Assembly: GCA_030825115.1 (NCBI GenBank)
Contig: JAPJQL010000049.1
Span: 1 to 19,993 of the forward strand
Direction of reading: 5' to 3'
Source of the DNA: Lachnospiraceae bacterium
GTDB taxonomy: Bacteria; Bacillota; Clostridia; Lachnospirales; Lachnospiraceae
Length of the DNA stretch: 19,993 nucleotides
Part shown: positions 1 through 8,231 of the stretch, in pieces
How the letters are laid out: each line of letters opens with the position of its first letter
Position numbering within the stretch: the first letter of the stretch is position 1
Made by a program: the position numbers and the translations under genes
The notes under the pieces: generated by a model
Told to the model about the DNA's origin: nothing
Database searches by the model: none
What the model saw: the letters and a program-made list of their open reading frames with translations, nothing else

Positions 1-227
1 ACGAGTGGCAGCTTATCAATCATCACTGGTACCTGTTCAACCCGGACGGCTACGTATGTACAAGCTGGCACCGGTGGAACGGGATCGAATGCGATCCTAC
101 AGACGGTTCCGGGGATTGGTATTACTTCGACGCGACGTCGGATGGTCCGCTGGAAGGAGCCTGCTGGCATAGCCGGGAGAATGGGGCGCAGGAAATTTGG
201 TATGTAAATCTCCCTGACAACATATAG
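1..227 (+). CDS. C-terminal end of a cell-wall-binding repeat protein (partial)
   Basis: Open from the window edge in the frame beginning at base 3 and closed by TAG at 225-227, giving the last 74 residues of a larger protein. The sequence is rich in Trp, Tyr and Gly with the spacing of choline-binding/cell-wall-binding repeats: HHWYLFNPDGYVCTSW, then GDWYYFDATSDGPLEGACW, then EIWYVN. Such repeats usually sit at the C-terminus of secreted surface proteins or wall hydrolases and hold them to wall polymers. The catalytic or functional part lies outside the window, so the job of the whole protein cannot be told. Two cysteines (CTSW, GIECD) are unusual for this repeat class. A hairpin follows 10 bases after the stop codon. 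Confidence 0.75.
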   Translation, partial: EWQLINHHWYLFNPDGYVCTSWHRWNGIECDPTDGSGDWYYFDATSDGPLEGACWHSRENGAQEIWYVNLPDNI

Positions 228-234
228 GTAAAAA

Positions 235-266
235 GGAGCGGCAGGATATCGCTTCCTGCCGCCTCC
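235..266 (+). terminator. Hairpin after the wall-binding gene, probable terminator
   Basis: A perfect 9-bp stem GCGGCAGGA / TCCTGCCGC (238-246 with 254-262) closes a 7-base loop and can extend by three pairs across a one-base bulge. No run of T follows, so it is either a weak intrinsic terminator or a 3' end stabiliser. It lies just after the stop of the upstream gene and well before the next promoter region. Confidence 0.5.
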
Positions 267-483
267 CTGCATGATGAATTTATACTGAATTCGACTATTT
301 TGATAGTGTTTAAATTGTGTCGTTAGCAACACGTTAGCGACAAAATGCCGTATTTTCCTTATAAATACGTATAGCATATTTAATAATTACTTAATGGTTT
401 GCCACTGTTTTTCTATGGCTGTTTATGTTATATTATAGAATTAGTACAGTAAGAAATTTGATACAGACAGGTAAACCATTACG
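263..483. other. AT-rich intergenic region with likely promoter of the envelope operon
   Basis: No gene is visible here. The last 120 bases are AT-rich and hold -10-like boxes (TATATT 429-434, TATTAT 431-436), but no -35 box at good spacing; TTGCCA at 399-404 is too far away. A 7-bp direct repeat CGTTAGC occurs at 321-327 and 332-338. The promoter for the NlpC/P60 gene must lie here or upstream. Confidence 0.35.
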
Positions 484-2319
484 ATGAACAGAAAAAACAG
501 AATTGATAAATTGATCAGACAGCTGACAGTCTATAAGACCCAGCTGATGACGGCGGGTGTAATGCTGGTACTGGCAGCAGGGCCGATTACATCCGCGTAT
601 TTTTATGTGCCAAAAGATACAGATACAGATGCCGTTTCCCCGGCTGCCGCTCTTCCTGAAAGCACATGGCAGGCAGAGACAACGCGCCCCATGCCGGAGA
701 CAGGCATTGCGAAAGAGGAATATATGCCAGATCTTGGGGAACTGAACCTGGCACATGTTTTCCCCGACGGGGCGGACCAAAGTAAGATGACCGAAAGCCT
801 TGCGGGACAGGCATTTAAAGTTTTAATGACCCGCGATGAACAGTGGATGAGCCGGATTTATGATATGGCGGACGCCTCTCCGCTGCAGATGGCAAATGCA
901 CTGGGGCTGCCCAGGACGAAAGTCCTTGGAAAATACAACGATAAAGATGAATCTCATGATATCAAAGATCCTGACAGCTGGACCATCAATTCCTTTAAAA
1001 AGGTCAGAATGTCATTTACGAACGGAGACGGAGTTCCGGTCAGCGCTTATTCCAATGTCATCGACATCATGTCCATGGCAAACACTTACACTTATTACAA
1101 TGGCGTGGATGATTATGACCTCTTTTTATCCTATTCTCAGGCGCTCTGGGAAAAATCCCACTCCTACACGGCAGGCATCAGCGATATTTATTACTGCGAC
1201 GGCTGCATGGATGAAGACTCCGAGCGAAGAGAATATGAGGAACTGGAAGCGGAGGCACGGGCGGAAGAAGCAGGCTATGTCTATTCTGATGAGGACAGGG
1301 AGAAGACGGCAGAAACATCGTTGGAAAGCCCACTGACGGAAAGCGCTGCGGCAGAATCGTCCTCTGCCGTCATCATGGCAGGAGCTACAAGAAGCGCGCC
1401 TGCAGAGACCACGGCCGCACCGCCGCCGGAGACAGTTCCCGAAAGCACCTCCGGCGTCATTGTTGCCGGACAGGCGGCAAAAAACCTTACAGAAGAGACC
1501 ACGGCTTTTGAGATTTCTGAAGCCTCAGCGGACGAGAGCCTGTCCGAGTACGCAACTCCTGCCGATGCAAAAGCTTCTGAAGCCAGGACCGCTTTAAAAT
1601 GTCCCGGTCATATCGATTTGATCGTCAACGTAAAAGTTGCGGGACTGAAAGAAAAAAACGGGCTGTTTCAGCTGGACAGTCTCGGCAATGACAGAAACAA
1701 CATAAAAGAAGGCGGATGGCCGGGCTGGACTCAGGATACGATGGAGTCTGCCAGGGCATTGAGCAGTCAGGACTGGTTTGAAAAATACGGGCTGTCCCTT
1801 TCTTTCATCTCCATGATGAACCCGTTGACGGAAGCCGAGATCGATGCATATATGAACCAGCTTCCTGCCGGAATTTCACAGACACGCAGGGATCTGATCC
1901 ATTTTGCCCTTTCTTCTGTCGGAAAGGTGCCTTATTACTGGGGCGGAAAAGCCTCTTCCCCAAATTATTCCGGCAATTCATTTGGCGTCATGACAGCCCC
2001 GGATGTGAAAGGACGTATCTTGAAAGGTCTGGACTGCTCCGGCTGGATCAACTGGGTTTACTGGTCTGTAACGGGGCAGCGCCTTCCCTATGAAAGTACC
2101 AGCGGACTGGCGATCAGCGGCACCAGAATCAGCCGAAGCGAACTTCAGCCGGGAGATATCATCGTCCGCACAGGAGCCGATGCCCATGTCATCATGTTTT
2201 TGGGGTGGACGTCAGACGGCAAGATCCGGTGCATCCATGAGAGCAGCGCCGGCGTAAACAACGTCATGGTCGCGGTCCGGGATGCCAACTGGCCGTACTA
2301 CCGCAGACTGGCAGATTAA
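484..2319 (+). CDS. Membrane-anchored NlpC/P60-family cell-wall peptidase
   Basis: 611 residues. An N-terminal hydrophobic segment (about residues 20-40) after a basic start suggests a signal anchor, with the rest outside the cell. The C-terminal 130 residues form an NlpC/P60 papain-like domain: Cys518 in LDCSGW, His568 in DAHVIMFLG, and His585 in CIHESS as the likely third polar residue. These enzymes cut stem-peptide bonds in peptidoglycan, so a role in wall remodelling is likely. Residues about 125-420 hold an extra domain seen here as two halves, with C238xxC241 and C373xxH376 flanking a long Ser/Thr/Glu/Ala/Pro-rich insert that contains a diverged internal repeat (SSSAVIMAG and STSGVIVAG). 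The start ATG at 484 has only a weak AGG upstream. The LCP gene follows after 28 bases, so the two are probably co-transcribed. Confidence 0.85.
   Translation: MNRKNRIDKLIRQLTVYKTQLMTAGVMLVLAAGPITSAYFYVPKDTDTDAVSPAAALPESTWQAETTRPMPETGIAKEEYMPDLGELNLAHVFPDGADQSKMTESLAGQAFKVLMTRDEQWMSRIYDMADASPLQMANALGLPRTKVLGKYNDKDESHDIKDPDSWTINSFKKVRMSFTNGDGVPVSAYSNVIDIMSMANTYTYYNGVDDYDLFLSYSQALWEKSHSYTAGISDIYYCDGCMDEDSERREYEELEAEARAEEAGYVYSDEDREKTAETSLESPLTESAAAESSSAVIMAGATRSAPAETTAAPPPETVPESTSGVIVAGQAAKNLTEETTAFEISEASADESLSEYATPADAKASEARTALKCPGHIDLIVNVKVAGLKEKNGLFQLDSLGNDRNNIKEGGWPGWTQDTMESARALSSQDWFEKYGLSLSFISMMNPLTEAEIDAYMNQLPAGISQTRRDLIHFALSSVGKVPYYWGGKASSPNYSGNSFGVMTAPDVKGRILKGLDCSGWINWVYWSVTGQRLPYESTSGLAISGTRISRSELQPGDIIVRTGADAHVIMFLGWTSDGKIRCIHESSAGVNNVMVAVRDANWPYYRRLAD
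1423..1446 (+). repeat. 24-bp exact repeat, copy 1 (encodes PPETVPES)
   Basis: This stretch within the NlpC/P60 linker is identical over 24 bases to 3608-3631 in the LCP gene and is read in the same frame, giving PPETVPES in both proteins. Confidence 0.8.
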
Positions 2320-2347
2320 ACGAGACGAAAGAGAAAGGATGATTCCC

Positions 2348-3841
2348 ATGAGCTTTGACGAGGATAATTATGAGGACGAGCTGGACCGCATGCGGGCCAG
2401 AACGCAGAGGAAAAAAAGTGGGCGTGTGTCTGCGTCAAGGGAGCCGGACCGCGACGACGATTTCCAGTTTTATGATGATGCCGATGCAATCGCGCCTGGC
2501 AGGCAGCGGGCCGGGGCTGTCCGTTCTGGCAAAAAAACGGCGGGGCGACCTCTCAGAAAAGGCAGGAAAAAGAGCGGATTTCTGAAGGTTCTTCTGCTTG
2601 CAGCCGTATTGCTGAGCGGTTATTTTTTGTATCAGCGCATGACAGATGACGGCTATTGGACCGTCGCGGTATTTGGCGTGGATTCCAGAGACGGAAAACT
2701 TGGAAAAGGCGCCCTGTCGGATGTGGAGATGGTATGCAGCATCAATAAAAAGACAGGCGAGATGCGGCTTGTGTCTGTATTCCGTGACAGCTATTTAAGG
2801 ATTGACAATGAGGATAATTACCATAAGATCAACGAGGCATATTTTAAAGGCGGGCATCAGCAGGCTGTGGAAGCCCTGGAGCAGAACCTGGATATCCAGA
2901 TCGATGATTATGCCACGTTTAACTGGAAGGCGGTCGTAGATGCAGTCAATGTCCTTGGAGGGGTAGAGATCGAGATTACCGACCGGGAATTTGCCTATAT
3001 CAACGGCTTTATCACGGAAACCGTAAATTCCACCGGCGTAGGTTCCTACCAGCTGGAACACAGCGGCATGAACCATCTCGACGGCGTCCAGGCAGTCGCT
3101 TACGCGCGGCTCCGGCTGATGGATACGGATTTCAACCGGACTGAGAGGCAGAGAAAAGTGCTGGGCCTTGCAATGGAAAAGGCAAAAGCTGCTGATTTTA
3201 ATGCGCTGAAGACGTTGATCGGGACCGTTTTTCCGCAGGTTTCCACCAGTATCGGCGTGGATGATCTTGTTTTCATGGCAAAGGACGCACGCAAATACTA
3301 TATCGGACAGACATCCGGTTTTCCATTCTCCCATACGGAGATGAAGGTCGGAAAAATGGATTGCGTGATACCTGCGACCCTGGAGAGCAATGTGATCCAG
3401 CTTCACAGTTTCCTGTACGATGACGATAACTATAAGCCATCCGGGATGGTGAAAAAGATCAGCAGCCATATCGCAGAGAAGACCGGAATCGGCGAACCGG
3501 GGAAAGACATCGAATCTGACCGGACAAGCAGCAGCCAGTCCTCGGGCAGTTCCGGGCATGGCAGCCAAAAGCAGACCGCCGCCAACCCGGTCCCGCAGGA
3601 GACTTTACCGCCGGAGACAGTTCCCGAAAGCGCGGAAGTTTCGGAAGCGGAAACGGATGAAAGTGAATCGGAAGAAGAGACGATCATCGATCCAGGCGAG
3701 GACAGCACAGAAGAAGAGACAACAAGGGAGCAAGGCCCCGGAACGATAACAACAGAAGCACCGGATGAGCCTGGGGCGCTGGAAGGCCCTGGTCAGGGGC
3801 AAAACGGTACGGAAGACACCGTAGGCCCCGGTATCTCATAA
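2348..3841 (+). CDS. LytR-CpsA-Psr (LCP) family cell-wall glycopolymer transferase
   Basis: 497 residues from ATG 2348, chosen because AAAGGA sits 8 bases upstream; in-frame ATGs at 2282 (inside the previous gene) and 2339 lack a usable site. Order: charged Arg/Lys-rich cytoplasmic tail, one transmembrane helix (about 78-97), LCP catalytic domain (about 103-280), then a Ser/Glu/Thr/Pro-rich tail of about 130 residues. LCP hallmarks are FGVDSRDG, LVSVFRDSYLRI, YHKINEAYFKGG, and YARLRLMDTDFNRTERQRKVL with the conserved arginines. Family members move undecaprenyl-phosphate-linked polymers (teichoic acid-like, capsule) onto peptidoglycan on the outer face of the membrane. The tail contains PPETVPES, encoded by a 24-base stretch identical to one in the neighbouring NlpC/P60 gene. 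Exact polymer unknown. Confidence 0.88.
   Translation: MSFDEDNYEDELDRMRARTQRKKSGRVSASREPDRDDDFQFYDDADAIAPGRQRAGAVRSGKKTAGRPLRKGRKKSGFLKVLLLAAVLLSGYFLYQRMTDDGYWTVAVFGVDSRDGKLGKGALSDVEMVCSINKKTGEMRLVSVFRDSYLRIDNEDNYHKINEAYFKGGHQQAVEALEQNLDIQIDDYATFNWKAVVDAVNVLGGVEIEITDREFAYINGFITETVNSTGVGSYQLEHSGMNHLDGVQAVAYARLRLMDTDFNRTERQRKVLGLAMEKAKAADFNALKTLIGTVFPQVSTSIGVDDLVFMAKDARKYYIGQTSGFPFSHTEMKVGKMDCVIPATLESNVIQLHSFLYDDDNYKPSGMVKKISSHIAEKTGIGEPGKDIESDRTSSSQSSGSSGHGSQKQTAANPVPQETLPPETVPESAEVSEAETDESESEEETIIDPGEDSTEEETTREQGPGTITTEAPDEPGALEGPGQGQNGTEDTVGPGIS
3608..3631 (+). repeat. 24-bp exact repeat, copy 2 (encodes PPETVPES)
   Basis: Second copy, in the disordered C-terminal tail of the LCP protein; identical to 1423-1446 and in the same reading frame. 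Confidence 0.8.
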
Positions 3842-3857
3842 CATCAAAATCCAACAT

Positions 3858-3899
3858 TAAAAACTGGTATCCCGTTGTATTGCGGTATGCCAGTTTTTT
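3858..3899 (+). terminator. Intrinsic terminator of the NlpC/P60-LCP operon
   Basis: The arms AAAACTGGTATCCCG and CGGTATGCCAGTTTT pair over a short loop, with one wobble and one mismatch, and are followed by T6. It begins 17 bases after the LCP stop. Classic Rho-independent terminator. Confidence 0.85.
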
Positions 3900-3914
3900 C
3901 GCTGTCCGTATGCG

Positions 3915-3943
3915 TTTACTTTTAAGGATACGTGTGGTAAACT
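3915..3943 (+). promoter_or_regulatory. Sigma-A promoter of the hybrid kinase gene
   Basis: TTTACT (3915-3920), 17-base spacer, TAAACT (3938-3943), preceded by TGG as an extended -10. It lies between the upstream terminator and the start codon at 3981, leaving a leader of about 30 bases. Confidence 0.65.
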
Positions 3944-3980
3944 AAGCAATAAGAACATATCCGTTGAAAAGGGGGGCCAT

Positions 3981-6900
3981 ATGATACAGTCAGGCGAGGC
4001 AATCAGGAGAGTTCAGTTATTTTTTGATGCATATCTTGTCAGGCGCAATATACAGCAGACAATGGATTGCCTGACAGAGGGAATCCACTGGGTGGGGACA
4101 GGAAAGTCGGAGATGGTGTACGGGCGTGAACAGGCGGAGCAGGCTCTGCGGGCAGAGTTTGCCCAGGCGCCAGAACCCTGCCAGATTAAATATGAAAGTA
4201 TTGAGGAAATACGCGGTACGGAGGACTGTGCCTTTGTGCTGCTGACTGCTACGGTATATCCCGGCGATCCGTCTGCCGGAACGATCTGGTTTCGTGTGAA
4301 CGCCGCCTGCATCGAAGATACGGACGGCGTATGCCGCATTGCTTCCATTCATGCATCCACCCCGGATGACCAGCAGGAGGAGGGGGAGTTTTTCCCTGCG
4401 CCAGGCCCGAACCGGTCGGCGATGGAACATCAGCTTGGAACCATAGCGCTGGATATCATAGGGAAGAACATCCCGGGAGGCATGATGGGCGGATATCTGG
4501 AGCCGGGATACCCGCTTTATTATGTCAATGATTTCATGCTGTCTTATCTGGGATTTACCTATGATGAGTTTGTAGATGCCATTGACGGGAAAGTGATCAA
4601 CTGCATGCACCCGGATGACCAGCTGCGGGTAGAGAGCGTGGTTTCGGAAGCCTTCAGCCGCGATGAGATATATGAAGTGCAGTATCGGATACTGAAAAAA
4701 GACAGGTCCTATATCTGGGTCAATGATATCGGAAAAAAGGGCTGGTCTGAGGACGGCCGCCAGGTCTGCATCAGTGTCATAAGAGATATCTCCAAAGAGC
4801 GGGAGGCAAGGCTTCGGCTGGAGCAGCAGGCCCAGGAACAGAAAAAACTGGCGGTCCGGTATAACCACCTCTTCCAGTCTGTCCTCTGCGGCATCGTACA
4901 ATACCGTCCTACCAGCAAAGGAATCGTATTCAGCGATGCCAACCGGGAAGCCATCCGCATTGTTGGCTATTCTGAGGAAGAATTCTGGAGCAGAAAATAT
5001 TGGAAGCTGTCTGAACTGGTTATGGAAGATGACCGGGAATACATCACAAAGTTATACTCAAACCTCAGAACGCCGGGGAGTAAAGCCAGCTTTGAATACC
5101 GTTTGAGAAGAAAGGACGGCTCACCCTGCTGGATTTTGGGCAGCGCTGAGATCATGACGGATTATGATGGAGAGATGATGATCCAGAGCGTCTATCTTGA
5201 TATTCATGACAAGAAGACGGCGGAGCAGCGCAGCCAACGGCTGTCAGAGCAGCTGGAAGCCAGCAACGAAATCCTTCATCTGGCGCTGGAACACACTACC
5301 ACCTGTGAATTTTATTATTATCCAGAGACCAGGGAATGTACGGTGCCTGCGCGGACCTGCGCGCTCTATAATTGCCGGGAACATTATGAGAACATTCCCC
5401 AAAGCTTTGCTGCCGACCAGGTAGACGAACCGTACCGGCCGCTTTTCTATGAGATGTATGAGCGGATCCATCGGGGAGAACGCACCGCTTCCTGTGAGTT
5501 CCGGGGCGGCAACCAGGGCTTCTGGTGTCGGCAGACGCTGTCCGTCATACTGAGCAATGCAGACGGAACGCCAAGGCTTGTCATAGGAATTGTAGAAAAT
5601 ATCACGCGGCAGAAGCAGGTAGAAGAGGAGCTCCTCAACGCCAAGACAAAAGACAGCCTCACCGGGCTTTACAACCGGGAAAGCGGTATCCGCCTTGTCC
5701 AGGATTATATCATGAGCAAGGATCCGGGAGAGCACTGCGTCATGATGCTTTTAGATATGGATCATTTTGGTGATGTAAAGCAGCAGGAAGGACGTTTTTT
5801 CAGTGATGCCATTCTTCAGGAAGTGGCGGATATCCTGCGGGCGGAGACTGCGGCGGATGATATCAGGATTCGCCTGGGCGGAGATGAGTTCATGCTTCTG
5901 GTTAAGAATTCCACCAAAATCCATGCGGCAGATATCGGTCCCCGGATCGCCGGACAGGTTCAGAACATCCTCATCAACACAGAAAAGGATATCAAGGTCT
6001 CTGTCAGCATCGGAATGTGCAGCACAGAAGTAGTGGAAGAGTACAATGCCCTGTACCGCTGTGCTGAGAGCACCCTGAAATATGTAAAAGAACACTGCAA
6101 AGGGCAGGCTGCATGTTATCTGGACACGTCAAACGAACTGGGCGTATATCTTACGCAGCTCTACACAGAGAAGCACCCGGTCAATGCCATCGAGTTGGAG
6201 TCCTTCCATGTGGATGATGACCTGGTATCTTTTGCACTGGATTTGCTCGGCAAGTCCAAAAACCTGGACGATGCCGTATTCCTGCTGCTTTCAAGAATCG
6301 GGAAAAAATATCATTTTGACCGGGTATCGATTATCGAAGCCAACCAGGAATTCCTTTCCTACCGCTTTTCCTACCAGTGGGCGCGCAACCGGGAAACTCT
6401 TGAGCTGGGACAGGAATTTTACATTTCAGAGCAGGATTTTTACACCTGCTCCCACATGTATGATGCAGACGGCCTGGCTGATACCCACGTTCCCGGCGGA
6501 ATTTCCCATATCGCATCATGTCTCCAGGCCGGCATATGGAATTATGGAGAATATGTAGGATCTATGGGCTTTGAGGTGGATCAGAAAGATTATCAGTGGA
6601 CTCCGGAGCAGCGCAAGCTTTTGAAGGAATTGGTCAAGATCGTCCCATCGTTCATCATGAAATCCAAAGCAGACGCCGTAAGCCAGGCAAAGACCGATTT
6701 TTTGTCCCGGATGAGCCATGAGATCCGCACTCCAATGAATGCGATCAGCGGAATGACAACCATCGCCAAAAGCGTGCTGGACGACAGACAGAAGGCGCAG
6801 GAGTGCCTTGAAAAAATAGAATCCGCCAACACATTTCTTCTGAGCCTGGTCAATGATATCCTGGATATGTCAAGGATTGAGAGCGGGAAACTGGAGCTCA

Positions 6901-7817
6901 ATTATGAGGCGATGGACCTTGCGCGGCAGATGACGAGCCTGGAAACTCTGTTCCGGGTACAGGCAGAGGAAAAGAAGCTAAAACTCTGCTTTGAAAACGG
7001 TTACAGCAGTGGAAGAGCGGTTCTGGCAGACAGCCTGAGGCTCAACCAGATTTTTGTCAATATCATTGGAAATGCCATCAAGTTTACAAAGCAGGGCAGC
7101 GTCACCGTCCGCACAGAACCGCTTGCGTTATCTCCAAAGGCAGTTTTAAGATTTACCATAGCGGATACCGGCATAGGAATCGAACCGTCCGCCATTACAC
7201 GCATCTTCAACGCCTTTGAGCAGGCAAACGCCAGGACAGCAGCGGGATATGGCGGTACCGGACTGGGGCTTTCGATCGCCAGCCGCCTCGTTCAGATGAT
7301 GGGAGGAGCGCTGGAGGTCAGAAGCGAAGTGGGCAGGGGGTCTGAATTTTTCTTCACCCTTACATTTGACTATGCACAGGAAACGGTCATTGAGCATCAG
7401 GAAGAAATCATTGCCACGCCTGATTTCCGCGGCCGACACATTTTGCTGGCGGAAGATAATGAACTGAACAGGGAGATTGCACAGACAATCCTTGAAATGA
7501 ACGGATTCTCCGTAACATGCGCCGTTGACGGGCAAGAGGCGCTAAGCAGCTTTTATGACAGCCCGCCGGGGTTTTTCGATGTAATCCTGATGGATATCCG
7601 GATGCCGGTGATGGATGGTCTGGAAGCTGCAAGACAGATTCGGACATCCAAACGGTCTGATTCCCGCAGAGTGCCCATCATAGCCCTGACAGCCAATGCC
7701 TTTGATGAGGATACGAAGAAATCCATCGCAAGCGGTATGGATGGACATCTGTCAAAACCAATCCAGGTGGATAAGATGCTGGAACTTTTGGAAAGATGCA
7801 TGAATGAAGAAAAATAA
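3981..7817 (+). CDS. Hybrid sensor histidine kinase with NTF2-like, PAS, GGDEF, GAF and receiver domains
   Basis: 1278 residues; ATG 3981 follows a strong AAGGGGGG site by 6 bases. Rough layout: SnoaL/NTF2-like domain (5-128); PAS 1 (160-270); PAS 2 (293-410); a PAS-like third repeat (430-541); GGDEF (550-700); GAF (728-895); HisKA with phospho-acceptor His913 in SHEIRTPMNAI; HATPase with NIIGNAIKFT, DTGIGI and GGTGLGL (about 1015-1135); receiver with phospho-acceptor Asp1205 in LMDIRMPVMDG (1151-1275). No transmembrane segment is seen, so it is probably a soluble cytoplasmic sensor. The GGDEF signature is intact (RLGGDEF, 633-637), but the usual guanine-binding stretch is altered (K600 and Q601 where ND is expected, R605 where His is expected). 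It may bind GTP or c-di-GMP rather than make it. No separate response regulator lies next to it, and its target is unknown. Confidence 0.9.
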   Translation: MIQSGEAIRRVQLFFDAYLVRRNIQQTMDCLTEGIHWVGTGKSEMVYGREQAEQALRAEFAQAPEPCQIKYESIEEIRGTEDCAFVLLTATVYPGDPSAGTIWFRVNAACIEDTDGVCRIASIHASTPDDQQEEGEFFPAPGPNRSAMEHQLGTIALDIIGKNIPGGMMGGYLEPGYPLYYVNDFMLSYLGFTYDEFVDAIDGKVINCMHPDDQLRVESVVSEAFSRDEIYEVQYRILKKDRSYIWVNDIGKKGWSEDGRQVCISVIRDISKEREARLRLEQQAQEQKKLAVRYNHLFQSVLCGIVQYRPTSKGIVFSDANREAIRIVGYSEEEFWSRKYWKLSELVMEDDREYITKLYSNLRTPGSKASFEYRLRRKDGSPCWILGSAEIMTDYDGEMMIQSVYLDIHDKKTAEQRSQRLSEQLEASNEILHLALEHTTTCEFYYYPETRECTVPARTCALYNCREHYENIPQSFAADQVDEPYRPLFYEMYERIHRGERTASCEFRGGNQGFWCRQTLSVILSNADGTPRLVIGIVENITRQKQVEEELLNAKTKDSLTGLYNRESGIRLVQDYIMSKDPGEHCVMMLLDMDHFGDVKQQEGRFFSDAILQEVADILRAETAADDIRIRLGGDEFMLLVKNSTKIHAADIGPRIAGQVQNILINTEKDIKVSVSIGMCSTEVVEEYNALYRCAESTLKYVKEHCKGQAACYLDTSNELGVYLTQLYTEKHPVNAIELESFHVDDDLVSFALDLLGKSKNLDDAVFLLLSRIGKKYHFDRVSIIEANQEFLSYRFSYQWARNRETLELGQEFYISEQDFYTCSHMYDADGLADTHVPGGISHIASCLQAGIWNYGEYVGSMGFEVDQKDYQWTPEQRKLLKELVKIVPSFIMKSKADAVSQAKTDFLSRMSHEIRTPMNAISGMTTIAKSVLDDRQKAQECLEKIESANTFLLSLVNDILDMSRIESGKLELNYEAMDLARQMTSLETLFRVQAEEKKLKLCFENGYSSGRAVLADSLRLNQIFVNIIGNAIKFTKQGSVTVRTEPLALSPKAVLRFTIADTGIGIEPSAITRIFNAFEQANARTAAGYGGTGLGLSIASRLVQMMGGALEVRSEVGRGSEFFFTLTFDYAQETVIEHQEEIIATPDFRGRHILLAEDNELNREIAQTILEMNGFSVTCAVDGQEALSSFYDSPPGFFDVILMDIRMPVMDGLEAARQIRTSKRSDSRRVPIIALTANAFDEDTKKSIASGMDGHLSKPIQVDKMLELLERCMNEEK

Positions 7818-7830
7818 TATTGCTGAATAT

Positions 7831-7864
7831 CACGCGGCAGGCATAAGATTTTGTCTGCCGCGTG
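7831..7864 (+). terminator. Strong hairpin after the hybrid kinase gene
   Basis: The perfect 10-bp stem CACGCGGCAG / CTGCCGCGTG extends to 13 pairs with a G-U, over an 8-base loop, starting 13 bases after the stop codon. No T run follows, so termination may be weak or factor-assisted. Confidence 0.55.
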
Positions 7865-7907
7865 TGGTGCGTCTGTATGTCTGTAAAAATAAAAGGAAAG
7901 AGCAGTT

Positions 7908-8078
7908 ATGATTTTGAAGGGGATTGCAGGGTGCCGGGAGAAGGATTGGTGTAATCCGATGATGGAGTATTATCCAGACAACTATTCGCGAAACAATACT
8001 TTAACGAATAGTTACACCCAACGAGGATGGACCGATTTCCTTTTGACACCCCTTCTCTTTTATGTTATAATAAATTAA
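7908..8078 (+). CDS. Possible 56-residue small ORF (doubtful)
   Basis: An ATG at 7908 is preceded by AAAAGGAAAG about 10 bases upstream and runs to TAA at 8076-8078. The product is 56 residues, starts MILKGIAGCREKDWCNP and ends in a short hydrophobic stretch. I do not recognise it. The 3' half overlaps a 9-bp inverted repeat and the complete symporter promoter, which argues that this DNA is selected for regulation, not coding. No convincing promoter lies upstream. Listed only because of the plausible ribosome site. Confidence 0.2.
   Translation: MILKGIAGCREKDWCNPMMEYYPDNYSRNNTLTNSYTQRGWTDFLLTPLLFYVIIN
7980..8013 (+). repeat. 9-bp inverted repeat upstream of the symporter promoter
   Basis: AACTATTCG (7980-7988) and CGAATAGTT (8005-8013) are perfect inverted copies separated by 16 bases, ending 29 bases before the -35 box of the symporter promoter. 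It may be a binding site for a dimeric regulator, or simply a hairpin. Confidence 0.5.
8043..8071 (+). promoter_or_regulatory. Consensus sigma-A promoter of the symporter gene
   Basis: TTGACA (8043-8048), 17-base spacer, TATAAT (8066-8071), plus an extended -10 TG at 8063-8064. Every base of both hexamers matches consensus. Transcription should start near 8078, giving a leader of roughly 280 bases before the ATG at 8357. A strong constitutive promoter ahead of a riboswitch is a usual arrangement. Confidence 0.88.
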
Positions 8079-8083
8079 ATTTC

Positions 8084-8224
8084 AGAAAATTCTATTAAAA
8101 AACGCTTAATGTTACTTAGTAACAATGGGAGAACCACTATTTGGGGTGAATTTGCAAACTGCAATAGGGAACCTTCTTTCCCGAATCCGTCAGCTAATCT
8201 CATAGGCGCAGAAGGATAATTTCT
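8084..8224 (+). promoter_or_regulatory. c-di-AMP riboswitch (ydaO-yuaA class)
   Basis: The leader carries the conserved blocks of the ydaO-yuaA aptamer in order: CGCTTAAT, GGGAGAACC, TTTGGGGTGAAT, TAGGGAACCTTCTTTCCC, then GAATCCGTCAGCTAATCTC and ATAGGCG. The P1 helix is probably formed by AGAAAATT (8084-8091) with AATTTCT (8218-8224) across a bulge; outer limits are approximate. The class senses cyclic di-AMP and normally lowers expression when the ligand is bound. It commonly controls potassium and osmolyte transporters and wall-lytic enzymes. Here it precedes a sodium:solute symporter. Recognition is from memory of the consensus; a covariance-model search would settle it. Confidence 0.9.
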
Positions 8225-8231
8225 TATTTTC

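Noticed and set aside
2795..3568. Minus-strand ORF of 257 residues opposite the LCP gene
   Set aside because: Covers the conserved LCP catalytic domain in antisense; no recognisable domain.
4017..4901. Minus-strand ORF of 294 residues opposite the hybrid kinase
   Set aside because: Antisense to well-supported NTF2-like and PAS domains; no family resemblance and no ribosome site.
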